This document shows positions 18,067 through 28,602 of a stretch of DNA of 64,000 nt, piece by piece. The translations under genes and the position numbers were made by a program. Source of the DNA: Gammaproteobacteria bacterium (GTDB taxonomy: Bacteria; Pseudomonadota; Gammaproteobacteria; JAIEPX01); the NCBI GenBank assembly GCA_019748175.1, contig JAIEPX010000007.1, positions 1 through 64,000 on the forward strand. Direction: 5' to 3'. Position 1 is the first letter of the stretch; every line of letters starts with the position of its first letter. A model generated the notes under the pieces. That model worked only from the letters and a program-made list of their open reading frames with translations. It ran no database searches and had not been told where the DNA came from.

Positions 18067-20304
18067 ATGGCAAAGGTCCAAGAAGAGAACGTAAAAAAAC
18101 GGCACACCACCTATACAGTTAAACCCTACTCTCAGGATTTCAAGAGCTGGATGTTGAATCGTACAACACTAGGGGTTTTTATTAATTATAATCTTAATAA
18201 AGACTACCCACCTCAATATCATTCGTTTCAAAACGTAAAAAATAATATTGTAAACACCTTTAGACTGTCTCAATTATTTCCTTTTGATGGCTACGACCTT
18301 AACTCACAGCAAATTACGTATCATAACAACAAAAAAGGCCCTGTTTACATAGACCATCAATTTGGATGGTTAACTTTTCTCGCTTTTTTTGGTCTCCCTA
18401 CCAGACCTTATGCCGTAGAAGCCAAAGACGGAACTTTTAATCCAAAATTGAGCATCATAGACGTTGTTGTCAATTTATTTGGTGGCTGGAAATCACCTTC
18501 TTCAAAACTCACACCAACACAATATTGGCTACAATTAATTGCCCTCTTTACAGTAAAACCTTTTGTGATTTTCCCGTTGAATGTAGTGACTGGGGTTTTA
18601 AAATTCTTTGTGAATATTGTAAAACTCGCGATCTTCATTCCTTTGCGTATTGTAGGTCTTATTTTACACGAAGCAATTCACTTCCTCCTGACTTCAACAC
18701 GCAAGGTAACACTTTCAGATTGGCCTCTAATACGTAAAGTCCCTGCAACAATTTTTCTAGGACTACTATCTCTCACATCACTTCTCGAAATTCCTCTTAT
18801 GATTTCTAATCGAATATCGCTGGCTATTCTCGCACCGCTGAATAGCATGCAATATCATTTAGCAAGAGGTCGTAGTGTTAAAATATTGAGTGATTCAACT
18901 CGAAAATTCAACGCTGAAGCACATGAAAATTATGACCCCAAAGTTCCGCCTGCTGATCCAATCGCTGATTTAATTGGCTATACTAGCGCACTAGTGAGCT
19001 TTGCCATTACCGCCGTCGCGTGGGCTTTTATTCTATCGCTCGCTATCGGTGCCACCACAACTTTCTTCCCAGCTTTAATTCCTGCCGTAGTTGCAACTTT
19101 TGGGTGGGTTGCCCAAATACCTTTTATCGCAGGAGCGCTGGGTATTGCACAAAGTATAGTCGGATTAACAGTCATACCATCATTTATCGGTTTTTTAACT
19201 CCTTTTATTTCAATGCTATCTGCTTTTCTTGGATTACAGGCCTCATTAACTTTATTAACTTCCGCAGCAACTGTTGGTTTTAGTGCCGCTTTAATCGGAG
19301 TTCCCCTGACTTATGCCGCTAATAAATTCAGTAATTGGTATGTGAGCTGGCATGGAAAACAACCTGCAAAAACAGTATTGAGTCGGAAAAAATCAGCGGG
19401 TGCTGATGATTTCGATCCAGCAAATGACGATGAAAACGACTCAGATATTGAGCTTGAGAATAAAAAACTTTTAGGTGCTCGCGAAAAAAAACGCGTTTCT
19501 GAACATGGCAAGAAAGATGGCGCTGATCACACCACGTCTGATCCACGTGTTGATGCAAAATATTTAGCACATCAAGCTCAGTATGCTCAGATTCAAACTG
19601 ACCATAGAGAGCAACATGCTAATGCAACAGGTAACGCCGCTGAAACATCTCTTCAACTACAACATCCACGAACTGCATTATTTAATCGAGATACTGATCG
19701 AACAAGAAAAGCTACAGCTCTTTTAGAAAATGACATCGGAAATCGCTATCAAATCGGCGAAGCTTTTTCACGCGGAGATTGTTTTTATGATGCTTTTGCA
19801 CAGGGTTTAAATCAATTAAAGAACACGGGCGCACACACGATTAAAAGCCTACGCACACAATGCGCTAACATTGTCCGTAGCTTTAAGGCTGATTCACCTG
19901 AGCAAAAATGGCTTCAGAAATTAATTCCAGATCAAGGAAATCTTGCCGCTTATAATATGAAGGTTGATTTGACATCTGATGAATGCATGAATGTTGACTT
20001 TAATTTAGATAAACACGCGATCTGGGGAAATCCAGATATTGATGGCGTGTTACTTTGCAAAAAATATGGTGTTAATCTTCACATTATCGATATCCACGAG
20101 CATGAAGTTGAAGAAGATTCAGAAACACAAGCCGAAACTCTTAACTTTGTTTTACATCGCTTGATTACACCTACTGCACCGTCTAAGACCATGGATTTAG
20201 ACGAAATACCAGATGAGAATACAATCACTATAATCAACTACCATGATCATTTTGTACCCGCATTTCCTACAACTCGTTTACAAATGAACAATGCAAAATT
20301 CTAA
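18067..20304 (+). CDS. Membrane protein with a C-terminal OTU-like cysteine protease domain
   Basis: 745 residues. Residues 1-95 are soluble. Several hydrophobic segments follow between roughly 150 and 420 (for example VSFAITAVAWAFILSLAIGA, and the FLTPFISMLSAFLGLQ region). A charged linker (DDFDPANDDENDSDIELENK) leads to the OTU-like domain: RGDCFYDAFAQGL with Asp571-Cys572, and NYHDHFVPAF with His728, as in eukaryotic and Legionella OTU deubiquitinases. The OTU-C-His spacing of about 155 residues fits the family. There is no Sec signal. I infer a host-directed deubiquitinase that embeds in a membrane; substrate and secretion are unproven. Confidence 0.85.
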   Translation: MAKVQEENVKKRHTTYTVKPYSQDFKSWMLNRTTLGVFINYNLNKDYPPQYHSFQNVKNNIVNTFRLSQLFPFDGYDLNSQQITYHNNKKGPVYIDHQFGWLTFLAFFGLPTRPYAVEAKDGTFNPKLSIIDVVVNLFGGWKSPSSKLTPTQYWLQLIALFTVKPFVIFPLNVVTGVLKFFVNIVKLAIFIPLRIVGLILHEAIHFLLTSTRKVTLSDWPLIRKVPATIFLGLLSLTSLLEIPLMISNRISLAILAPLNSMQYHLARGRSVKILSDSTRKFNAEAHENYDPKVPPADPIADLIGYTSALVSFAITAVAWAFILSLAIGATTTFFPALIPAVVATFGWVAQIPFIAGALGIAQSIVGLTVIPSFIGFLTPFISMLSAFLGLQASLTLLTSAATVGFSAALIGVPLTYAANKFSNWYVSWHGKQPAKTVLSRKKSAGADDFDPANDDENDSDIELENKKLLGAREKKRVSEHGKKDGADHTTSDPRVDAKYLAHQAQYAQIQTDHREQHANATGNAAETSLQLQHPRTALFNRDTDRTRKATALLENDIGNRYQIGEAFSRGDCFYDAFAQGLNQLKNTGAHTIKSLRTQCANIVRSFKADSPEQKWLQKLIPDQGNLAAYNMKVDLTSDECMNVDFNLDKHAIWGNPDIDGVLLCKKYGVNLHIIDIHEHEVEEDSETQAETLNFVLHRLITPTAPSKTMDLDEIPDENTITIINYHDHFVPAFPTTRLQMNNAKF

Positions 20305-20365
20305 ATCATGCTTTAAAAACAAGGATGTAATCATTCACCCCCTTGGCTGGGATGGCTAAAAAACA

Positions 20366-20427
20366 AAGGGGTCAGATCTAAGTTTATGGGTACTAACAGA
20401 ACCCATCAAACTTAGATCTGACCCCTT
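20366..20427. repeat. Inverted-repeat element, short type (copy C)
   Basis: The left arm (20366-20391) and right arm (20401-20427) are complementary along 26 bp with one extra base; the core is GGGGTCAGATCTAAGTTT. The right half repeats the copy at 4932-4998 nearly exactly. It sits between the convergent OTU gene and spmB. Confidence 0.85.
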
Positions 20428-20432
20428 CATGC

Positions 20433-20972
20433 CTATGCCAACAATAGTCGGCAAACAATAATCGACGCAACAATCCCAACAAAATCCGCAATAAGACCTG
20501 CAGGAACTGCGTGTCGAGTACGACGAATACTCACCACACCAAAATAAACGGCAATCACGTAAAATGTCGTTTCAGTACTGCCCATCATGGTCGCTGCCAA
20601 ATGAGACACATGCGCATCGCCACCAAAAGTTTTGATTATATCCAGCAACACTCCATTCGATGCGCTATAAGAAAAAGGCCGCATAATCGCTAAAGGTACA
20701 ACCGCTGTGGGCACACCCATTTTTTCAAAAAATGATCCAACCGAAGAAAAAATTAAATCAAATCCACCGGATGCTCTGAACATTCCAATCGCAACGAGCA
20801 TTCCTACCATATAAGGAATAATTTTTATCGATAATTGAAAACCATCTTTTGCGCCATCCACAAACACTTCGTACACTTTCACTTTTTTGCAAGCTGCGAT
20901 GAATGGAATCCCTGCAACCATCAATAAAAATAAACTATTTGATATGGCATCAGTTAGTTGGCTGAACATCAT
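20433..20972 (-). CDS. spmB: Spore maturation protein B homologue (nucleoside-recognition domain)
   Basis: A 179-residue membrane protein with four to five helices and the Gate-domain signature around MRPFSYSASNGVLLDIIKTFG and STETTFYVIAVYFGVV. SpmA and SpmB homologues are common outside spore formers; their substrate is unknown, although Gate domains occur in nucleoside and ion transporters. It overlaps spmA by 23 bp, so the two are coupled and probably form one complex. Confidence 0.9.
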   Translation of the reverse strand: MMFSQLTDAISNSLFLLMVAGIPFIAACKKVKVYEVFVDGAKDGFQLSIKIIPYMVGMLVAIGMFRASGGFDLIFSSVGSFFEKMGVPTAVVPLAIMRPFSYSASNGVLLDIIKTFGGDAHVSHLAATMMGSTETTFYVIAVYFGVVSIRRTRHAVPAGLIADFVGIVASIIVCRLLLA

Positions 20973-21576
20973 AAGGCACCTCCTGTTCAGGCAAACGATA
21001 CATGGGGGTTTTTTCTAGAAACTTTACAGCAATAATTCCTGCCATCGTTGAAAATGTCGTCGCAACAAGAGAGGTAATAATGATATCAGTAGGATGTGCT
21101 GCACCTGCAGCGGCTAAAAATGCAATTGCGCTGGTGGGAATTAATTGAACACTTGAGGTATTAATCGCTAAAAAAGTGCACATCGCATTTGTTGCAACGC
21201 CTGGACGTGGGTTTAAAGTTTCTAATTCTGCCATCGCCTTTAATCCAAATGGTGTAGCAGCATTTCCGAGCCCTAACATATTCGCCGCAATATTCATCAC
21301 CATCGCGCCCATGGCTGGATGCTCTACAGGTACATCAGGAAATATTCGTCTCATCAACGGACGAATTGCTCTGGCAAGCGCTCGTACAAATCCTGCCTCT
21401 TCGGCAATACGCATTATGCCAAGCCACAATGACATTATGCCAGTGAGCCCCAAAGCCAATTCGAAAGCAAATTTTGCTGATTCTGTGACAGAAGCCACGA
21501 CAGCCGGAATTTTACCCGTTATCACCCCAAAGACTACGGATAAAATAATTAATCCAAGCCATATTATATTTAACAT
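20950..21576 (-). CDS. spmA: Spore maturation protein A homologue (nucleoside-recognition domain)
   Basis: The partner of SpmB, starting MLNIIWLGLIILSVVFGVIT. I use the ATG at 21576, which has GGAG about 10 nt upstream and the expected N-terminus. The frame continues upstream for 58 codons, but that part reads through repeat R2 and has no sign of being translated. The family signature is GLGNAATPFGLKAMAELE and the segment AMCTFLAINTSSVQLIP. Length 208 residues, as expected. Confidence 0.9.
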   Translation of the reverse strand: MLNIIWLGLIILSVVFGVITGKIPAVVASVTESAKFAFELALGLTGIMSLWLGIMRIAEEAGFVRALARAIRPLMRRIFPDVPVEHPAMGAMVMNIAANMLGLGNAATPFGLKAMAELETLNPRPGVATNAMCTFLAINTSSVQLIPTSAIAFLAAAGAAHPTDIIITSLVATTFSTMAGIIAVKFLEKTPMYRLPEQEVPYDVQPTN

Positions 21577-21671
21577 TGATGCTTCTCCAATTAGAGGGGA
21601 ATAGTAACGAATAAACAGGAGATTCTCAATAAAAGATCTTAGAGGAGACTGAAAAATTAAATAGCAAATAA

Positions 21672-21828
21672 AGAAGATTTTCCTTTCGCGATGAGGGGTT
21701 TTAGGGGAGAGAATCGTGATTCTCTCTCCTAAATATATTAAAGAAAGCATCTCCCGGTTTTAAAATCAGCAATTCTGAATACAGGGCATTGAGCAACCAA
21801 ACACCTAAAATCCTTAACTGGGAGATGC
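21672..21828 (-). repeat. Repeat R2 downstream of MFS paralogue 2
   Basis: Second copy of the roughly 157-bp repeat at 13202-13358, in the opposite chromosomal orientation but the same orientation relative to its MFS gene. It abuts the stop codon of the transporter at 21829. The half distal to the MFS gene (21672-21766) is about 95 percent identical to R1; the proximal half is less conserved. Confidence 0.85.
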
Positions 21829-23067
21829 TTATTTTTTGTCAGGATTATTTTTCTCAGCATAGTTCATAACGAGCACGCTTAATATGCATAAAATACCAGA
21901 AAAAATAAAAGGCATGTAAATACTAATTGCAGCTAATAATGAAGCAGCTATTGCGCCAACACTAAATGCTGCAGCAACCACTGCACCAATCACGCCCATT
22001 ACCCATCCTTGCTCATCATGCGAAACTCGATTCGAACACATAGTAATTAATACTGAGTAAGCAATACTGCACGCAACCGCAACAGGAATAGAATAAAGCC
22101 AAAATTCTTTCGCGGATGTTTCTGTTACTATTAGTAGCAATCCTATTCCCATCGCGATCATATTTAAATTAACTGTCATCGTATAAGATAAATATCGCGT
22201 GCATATTTTGATTCCCACTGTAAGTGCGATAGCAAATAACGCTCCCATGTAAGACATATATTGCGCAATTTCGATATTATCATAATGATAATTTTGCAAA
22301 ACAAATACCGGGACATACACAAAGAATATTGTCCATGTCAATTCAACTATGAATAATGCGACTGAATGCCAACGCACTTTTTTATTGGTAAATGCGTCGG
22401 TAAAAACCATGAGGCCTCTAATAATATTAATGGGTGCCTTAATTTTGGGCCTATAACTTTCAACGAGCGTTATCATCAATAACAGTGCATTTAATAAAGC
22501 TAAAACGCCAGCAACATAAAAAGGCGTACTATATGTAAACCAAGAAATAATTTTTTCATCGGCTAAATAACCTCCGGCTATCGGCCCCACAACAAACCCA
22601 ACGCAATTGGCGAAAATAATCCAACTCATATTATTAATTTTATCTTGATGACTACTGATATCAGCAATCACAGCTTGTGCGATCGATTGGCTACCAGAAA
22701 AAAATCCGCTCACCAAGCGACCAATGATTACCCAAAACAATGAACCGATTTGAATGCCAATGCCTGACAAGGCAAAACCTAGCGCATCACCCGCTAAACA
22801 AATGACTAATACTTTTTTGCGACCGATACGATCTGATAGATCACCCAAAAAGGGAGCGCCAATAAACATTAACACCGCCCACGAGGTCAGGGTAATCCCA
22901 TACCACAATTGGCGGACGTTCTCGCTGGTCGCGAGGGGCAAAATACTCTCTGAGGGTGTCATGAATAATGGACTGAGGATAGGAAATATAATCCCCGCCC
23001 CCATTGTGTCGATGACTAATACTAAAAAGAGTGGTGCCAATATAAAGATTTTGTTATGCTTTAGCAT
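21829..23067 (-). CDS. MFS transporter, TetA/drug-resistance type (paralogue 2)
   Basis: 412 residues, 12 predicted helices. It aligns end to end with the transporter at 11911-13176: LAPLFLVLVIDTMGAGIIFP, GAPFLGDLSDRIGRKKVLV and the motif WIIFANCVGFVVGPIAGGYL all recur. The protein copies have diverged widely while part of the shared 3' repeat has not. No regulator of the TetR type is next to it. It is divergent from tsaC with about 80 bp between. Substrate unknown. Confidence 0.88.
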   Translation of the reverse strand: MLKHNKIFILAPLFLVLVIDTMGAGIIFPILSPLFMTPSESILPLATSENVRQLWYGITLTSWAVLMFIGAPFLGDLSDRIGRKKVLVICLAGDALGFALSGIGIQIGSLFWVIIGRLVSGFFSGSQSIAQAVIADISSHQDKINNMSWIIFANCVGFVVGPIAGGYLADEKIISWFTYSTPFYVAGVLALLNALLLMITLVESYRPKIKAPINIIRGLMVFTDAFTNKKVRWHSVALFIVELTWTIFFVYVPVFVLQNYHYDNIEIAQYMSYMGALFAIALTVGIKICTRYLSYTMTVNLNMIAMGIGLLLIVTETSAKEFWLYSIPVAVACSIAYSVLITMCSNRVSHDEQGWVMGVIGAVVAAAFSVGAIAASLLAAISIYMPFIFSGILCILSVLVMNYAEKNNPDKK

Positions 23068-23148
23068 GATTACATCACTTTATTCCGGCGAAACTACTTA
23101 GATATCACAGTATAGCAAAAAAATCGAAACTCGAGAAGGTAAGGGTTT

Positions 23149-23703
23149 ATGATCTCAACAAAAATCGACGAAGCAGTAACTGCTTTGAAACAAGGCGACG
23201 TGATCGCCTACCCCACAGAAGCTGTTTTTGGATTGGGGTGCGATCCATTCAATAAAACCGCCGTAGAAAGGCTGTTATCACTAAAACGACGATCCGTGTC
23301 TAAGGGCTTAATCTTGATTGCTAGTGATTGGAATCAGATCTCCTCGTTGACCCGCCCCATCGATGAAAGCACAATGAATCGAGCTCAAAACACCTGGCCA
23401 GGACCTTACACATGGATATTCCCTGCTTCTGATTCCGTACCCCCCTGGATCCGGGGTGATTATCCCGGGATTGCCCTCAGAGTCACACAACATCCACTGG
23501 CTAGCGCCCTCTGCGAGGCCTTTGGCGGTCCTATCGTATCAACGAGTGCCAATCTTGAAGGCACACCCCCTGCCAAAGCGGTAGAAGATCTTGTAAACAT
23601 TTTTCCGACTGGAATTGGGGTAATCCTCGCAGGCCCGCTGGGGGACAGCGAAAATCCCACAACAATCAGAGATGTTCTCACAGGGGATTTCCTACGCAAA
23701 TAA
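23149..23703 (+). CDS. tsaC: Threonylcarbamoyl-AMP synthase
   Basis: First enzyme of the t6A pathway for tRNAs reading ANN codons. A YrdC/Sua5-type domain of 184 residues: YPTEAVFGLGCDPFN near the N-terminus, LKRRSVSKGLILIA as the nucleotide-binding basic motif, and PIVSTSANLEGTPPA. No C-terminal Sua5 domain, so it is the short TsaC form. It lies 73 bp upstream of hemF, a common gammaproteobacterial pairing. Confidence 0.93.
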   Translation: MISTKIDEAVTALKQGDVIAYPTEAVFGLGCDPFNKTAVERLLSLKRRSVSKGLILIASDWNQISSLTRPIDESTMNRAQNTWPGPYTWIFPASDSVPPWIRGDYPGIALRVTQHPLASALCEAFGGPIVSTSANLEGTPPAKAVEDLVNIFPTGIGVILAGPLGDSENPTTIRDVLTGDFLRK

Positions 23704-23761
23704 TTTGATAAAAGCCTTTGTTAAACTGTGCTCTCATAATAAACTCATAATCAGTAACTGA

Positions 23762-24688
<927 letters not shown>

Positions 24689-24699
24689 GAGTCGGATAG

Positions 24700-24793
24700 G
24701 GATAGGTGTCAGATCTAAGATAAATACTGTTACTAGTACATTATGTCTTGTATATGTATGTGAATGTATTAATCTTAGAGCTGACACCTATCC
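24700..24793. repeat. Inverted-repeat element, long type (copy D)
   Basis: The 27-bp arms (24700-24726 and 24767-24793) match at 25 positions and begin GGATAGGTGTCAGATCTAAG. The inner and outer parts resemble the copy at 6497-6575. It separates hemF from the co-directional DUF945 gene. Confidence 0.85.
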
Positions 24794-24873
24794 ATGACCC
24801 TTGCCCTTCTACAGCTAGCAATATTTAACAACACACGTATAATACAGCTATCTACTGCTAGGAGAAATCGTTC

Positions 24874-26250
24874 GTGAAAAAGGCACTTATTGTTGTTTTA
24901 CTGTTCGCTGTAATAGCGTTAGGACTCCCAGTTGTCGATGGATTTTGGGTCCAGAAAAAATATTACCGACTTATGACATTAGTGAATCAACGAACACCCA
25001 TGACCGTTGAGATCATTGACTACCATCACGGTTGGTTCAGCTCTACTGCTACATTACAAATCTCAGCAACCGCTTTAAAGAAAAATACCGCGAGCGAAAG
25101 TCCGTTACAAAATAATTATCAATTCATACTTAAAGAAAAACTCTACCATGGCCCGATTATTTATCGCAGCAGCAATCCCGCTGACACTTTTGGAAAATAC
25201 CTCACATGGGCTCTTGCCTTGAGCGAAATAAAAGTGAATCAACCTGATTTAAAACTCAACACTCTTGCGATATATCACTATAATGGAAACGTTGATTTTC
25301 GTTTCGAATGTCCTTCGCTCGTGTATCCTACTGGGAATCTCAACGAAACATACAATATCGAAAAGTTAATCGGAACTTTCAAATTATCCAAACGATTTAA
25401 GCATAGCCAAGGTAAAATTTCCGCTGCTTCAGTCGATATTCCCCTCAAAGATGGACATCAAATAATAAAAAATGTGAGCTATGACTTTACACTAGACAAA
25501 AATGCATTTGATTTTTGGCAAGGCCTTCGTGCCATCAAAATTGATGATGCAATATTATCAGCCGGCGATAAAATTCAATTAAAAAATATAGCACTTTCTC
25601 TCATTGATCACACAAAATCACATTATTTAAGAAGCACCCTCAACGCAAAAATTGATTCTTTTAAATTTAACGATGCCGATTACGGAAAACAAAATTTAGT
25701 CTTCACCGTTTCCAATCTCAACTTGGAATCACTAGGCGAACTTGGTCAAAAAGCGGATTTATTAGACCAGGAAAATGCCTCACTCCCTTCTAAAGCATTA
25801 GAATTAACACCTTTAGTGCTTCGCTTATTAAGCGACGGATTTAATCTCAATTTATCATCGATTGATTTAAACACAAAATGGGGCGCTATCAGCGGAAATG
25901 CTTCTTTGGATATTTCAAAACAAGAGCATTCTCACACACAATTTTTTAGCGTACTTAACAGCACAACGGGGAAAGCAGATTTTATTTTCCCGGCAAAATT
26001 GCTTCAAGAAATGCTAGAATCACGTTATCAATCGCTGGTTACAACTCAACAAAAAAATGAAACATCACCCGCTGCTCTCGTGAAAGAAAATATCGACCGC
26101 TGGATATTAGCTGGATGGCTCATTCCTCAAGGAGATAATTATCAAGTGAATTTCGTATATAAAATGAATCAGCTTTTGTTAAACGGGAAGCCGATGAAAA
26201 TCCCTAACCTCCCTATTCCTGATTTTCAATCCACCAATTCCAACCGGTAG
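24874..26250 (+). CDS. DUF945 (YdgA-like) family protein
   Basis: 458 residues with a single N-terminal membrane anchor or signal (KKALIVVLLFAVIALGLPVV). The mature part has the DUF945 pattern YYRLMTLVNQRTPMTVEIIDYHHGWFSSTATLQI followed by long beta-rich stretches. Function in this family is poorly defined; it is probably periplasmic and anchored in the inner membrane. The start is a GTG at 24874 with AGGAG 8 nt upstream. The SPOR gene begins 11 bp later, so the two are likely co-transcribed. Confidence 0.85.
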   Translation: MKKALIVVLLFAVIALGLPVVDGFWVQKKYYRLMTLVNQRTPMTVEIIDYHHGWFSSTATLQISATALKKNTASESPLQNNYQFILKEKLYHGPIIYRSSNPADTFGKYLTWALALSEIKVNQPDLKLNTLAIYHYNGNVDFRFECPSLVYPTGNLNETYNIEKLIGTFKLSKRFKHSQGKISAASVDIPLKDGHQIIKNVSYDFTLDKNAFDFWQGLRAIKIDDAILSAGDKIQLKNIALSLIDHTKSHYLRSTLNAKIDSFKFNDADYGKQNLVFTVSNLNLESLGELGQKADLLDQENASLPSKALELTPLVLRLLSDGFNLNLSSIDLNTKWGAISGNASLDISKQEHSHTQFFSVLNSTTGKADFIFPAKLLQEMLESRYQSLVTTQQKNETSPAALVKENIDRWILAGWLIPQGDNYQVNFVYKMNQLLLNGKPMKIPNLPIPDFQSTNSNR

Positions 26251-26261
26251 AGGTGATCAAT

Positions 26262-27029
26262 ATGGCAAGAGATTACGCACGAAACCGAACCTCACGACGC
26301 AATGCTCGGACAGGCGCAATTACACCTCGTGGTGGACGACGTCCGTCATCACAATTGGGAATGTCATTTAACAAGCGATCTCCTCGCGCACATTCATTTT
26401 TATTGCTTATTAGCGGAATGCTGATTGGTCTGATTATCGCCGGTGTTATTTACATTAAGCGTGCACAACATGAACCCAAACCAACTCTTGCTCAAACGCA
26501 AGAAAATACAACTCAATCGAAAAAAACCGTCAAGCTCAAAAACAAATTAAGCAATAAACAAAACGCTCATATACAAGATTCTGAAAAAAATGTGGACGCT
26601 GATGAAAATGAAAATATTGATGAGGAAGAAACTGCTGTATTAGATACACTCTCTCATGAACCCAAGAAAAAAATCGCTGAACCAACTCAACCTCAATACG
26701 AATTCTATACCATGTTACCTAAAGACAAAATTGATGACATATCATCTGAAAGAGATAAACCAGAACCTAAAGTGTTCTCTAACAATCAATACCAATTGCA
26801 AATTGCCTCAATGAAGCAATTTGAAGATGCCGACCACCTTAAAGCGCAATTGATTTTACAAGGCTACAAAGCCAGTATCAGCAAACAAATCCGTCACGGA
26901 TCAACTCGCTATCGAGTCATTGTAGGCCCGTTTGGCTCTTCCAAAGCCGCTATGACCCATCAGCAAACCCTTAAAAAGAACGGTATCAGCAGTATTCTAT
27001 TGCCTGCACCCGCCCCCTCAAACACCTGA
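26262..27029 (+). CDS. SPOR-domain protein, FtsN-like
   Basis: 255 residues in the order short basic cytoplasmic tail, one membrane helix (FLLLISGMLIGLIIAGVIYI, near residues 46-65), a long charged linker rich in Lys, Asn and Glu, and a C-terminal SPOR domain (YQLQIASMKQFEDADHLKAQ ... YRVIVGPFGSSKAAMTHQQ). That is the layout of FtsN, the divisome protein that binds denuded peptidoglycan; other SPOR proteins cannot be excluded. I choose the ATG at 26262, preceded by AGGTGA, over an in-frame GTG three codons earlier. Confidence 0.85.
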   Translation: MARDYARNRTSRRNARTGAITPRGGRRPSSQLGMSFNKRSPRAHSFLLLISGMLIGLIIAGVIYIKRAQHEPKPTLAQTQENTTQSKKTVKLKNKLSNKQNAHIQDSEKNVDADENENIDEEETAVLDTLSHEPKKKIAEPTQPQYEFYTMLPKDKIDDISSERDKPEPKVFSNNQYQLQIASMKQFEDADHLKAQLILQGYKASISKQIRHGSTRYRVIVGPFGSSKAAMTHQQTLKKNGISSILLPAPAPSNT

Positions 27030-27173
27030 AGAAGCCCTATCTAGAACGTCTGCCCTAAGAAAGCCGCTCATTAACTTGGGCCCCAACTGAGATTGTCTCC
27101 AGCAATCCCCAAGCAAAATCTAAGCCCGTGAACTATAATTGGAGTGTAGGGGTGTAAGAATGGGTGCGTGTCT

Positions 27174-28481
27174 ATGCGATTTAAAAGTCAAATCATTACA
27201 GATTCGATTAATTCTCTGATTAGTCTTGAACTCGTGCGCGCGGTATTAGACGAAAGTAAATTGAGTATTGAGACAAGCAAAGCTCAAAAAGATCCTAAAA
27301 AAGTTGAAGCGTTAACACAGAAACTGGCCACCAAGAAAGAACGAAGCCTAGAAATAATTCATTATTTGAAAGACCTTCAAAACCGTATTTTAGAAAATCA
27401 AACGGAAGAATCTTTAGCTACTTTGTTAAGGGAACTTGAAGGCATAAAAATTCAGGCACATTTTGTGGTAGATCCATTAGCAAAATATCTTAAAGAAAAA
27501 AATTCCGTACTCGTTCACTCAAAAAGTCATGAAGCTCCCTCTTCAACCAAAAAAAAAGAGTTTGTTTACCGACCAAAACTCGAACTATTGAAACAAACTA
27601 TTAATCAATTCGCTGAAATTCACAGTGGCTTGAATGTATTGTTAGCTTCTTTACAGTCGGTGAATGCTATGAACCATTCAATGATACAGGGATTACCCGA
27701 CAACAAGGGCCAAATTAATTCACCTGCAATCCAAGAATTCACAAAAGATTCCACAGCTTCAAATACCGAAGTTTTTCCAGATGAAAATCCACCGGCTATA
27801 TTTGATCTGCATCGAAGTGTTTTAGTCAATGGAAAATTATTGCATTTTATTCCGACTCAAGATGAAATAGGTACAGGAAAATATAAAACCCCTCTTGAAA
27901 AATTAAAGGCACAACTTCTAAGTTTTTTAGACGAGGATGAATCTATACGGAATAATCCCATTGTAAGAGAGGCTCTATGTAACGCGATCTTAAAAAATGG
28001 CCAGTCTTTACAAACTGCATTTACTAATGAATATCTCCCGGATAATCACAAGGTTTGGCCAATGGTTGATAGAAATAACAATGAACTCTGTCTTATAGCC
28101 GATACCGAAGCAACCTATAATTGGACTCTTAAAAATGGTCTTTTAACGGTAGACATAGAACTGGATGTAAAATCCCTAACCACCCCATTTAGTCGGATCC
28201 CATCAGCCCCTCGTATCATTGATAACAAAACAGGGGAAATTCGCGAATATGATCCCGAACAGGAGAAATGTGGAAGTTGTCCAACTATCATTAAATACCA
28301 AGCATCGATTTCATTTGACACAAAACCAACTGCTAACGAAACACTAGCAGTCCCCCAAGTTAACCACTATGCAGTGACCGTGTTTCATGATCAATTTCAG
28401 TACACACCAACTCTGACAGTATTTGCTGAATTAGAGACCAAACCAAAACAAGCCACCGCACCTGTGAGCTCTAATAAATAA
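27174..28481 (+). CDS. Protein of unknown function, 435 aa
   Basis: No family recognised. Residues 1-110 are predicted helical and charged with coiled-coil-like spacing (LVRAVLDESKLSIETSKAQ, ATKKERSLEIIHYLKDLQNR). A middle proline- and serine-rich stretch is followed by a globular part with a CGSCP motif around residue 365 and many beta-type residues. No signal peptide or membrane segment. The start is unclear: an in-frame GTG at 27168 and this ATG both lack a well-spaced ribosome site. A TATAAT box lies at 27134-27139. Between a SPOR gene and a CaaX-ending gene it may be an effector, but this is only context. Confidence 0.65.
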   Translation: MRFKSQIITDSINSLISLELVRAVLDESKLSIETSKAQKDPKKVEALTQKLATKKERSLEIIHYLKDLQNRILENQTEESLATLLRELEGIKIQAHFVVDPLAKYLKEKNSVLVHSKSHEAPSSTKKKEFVYRPKLELLKQTINQFAEIHSGLNVLLASLQSVNAMNHSMIQGLPDNKGQINSPAIQEFTKDSTASNTEVFPDENPPAIFDLHRSVLVNGKLLHFIPTQDEIGTGKYKTPLEKLKAQLLSFLDEDESIRNNPIVREALCNAILKNGQSLQTAFTNEYLPDNHKVWPMVDRNNNELCLIADTEATYNWTLKNGLLTVDIELDVKSLTTPFSRIPSAPRIIDNKTGEIREYDPEQEKCGSCPTIIKYQASISFDTKPTANETLAVPQVNHYAVTVFHDQFQYTPTLTVFAELETKPKQATAPVSSNK

Positions 28482-28543
28482 TAAATACAAATAAATAAAG
28501 CTATTTTAATACCCGCAATGCATTGTTTTTTCATGAAATTTAC

Positions 28544-28572
28544 TTGACTTTCTAAGGATAATCTGGTTAAAT
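28544..28572 (+). promoter_or_regulatory. Promoter of the CaaX-protein gene
   Basis: TTGACT (28544-28549), a 17-bp spacer and TTAAAT (28567-28572) preceded by TGG. The spacer contains TAAGGATAATC, an 11-mer that also occurs 13 bp or so upstream of the OTU-gene promoter (17969-17979). Confidence 0.6.
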
Positions 28573-28602
28573 GCTCCAAATACTGAAAAAGCGGAGCAGC
28601 CC

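Noticed and set aside
21577..21750. N-terminal extension of SpmA
   Set aside because: The extra 58 codons read through repeat R2; the ATG at 21576 has the expected N-terminus and a ribosome site.
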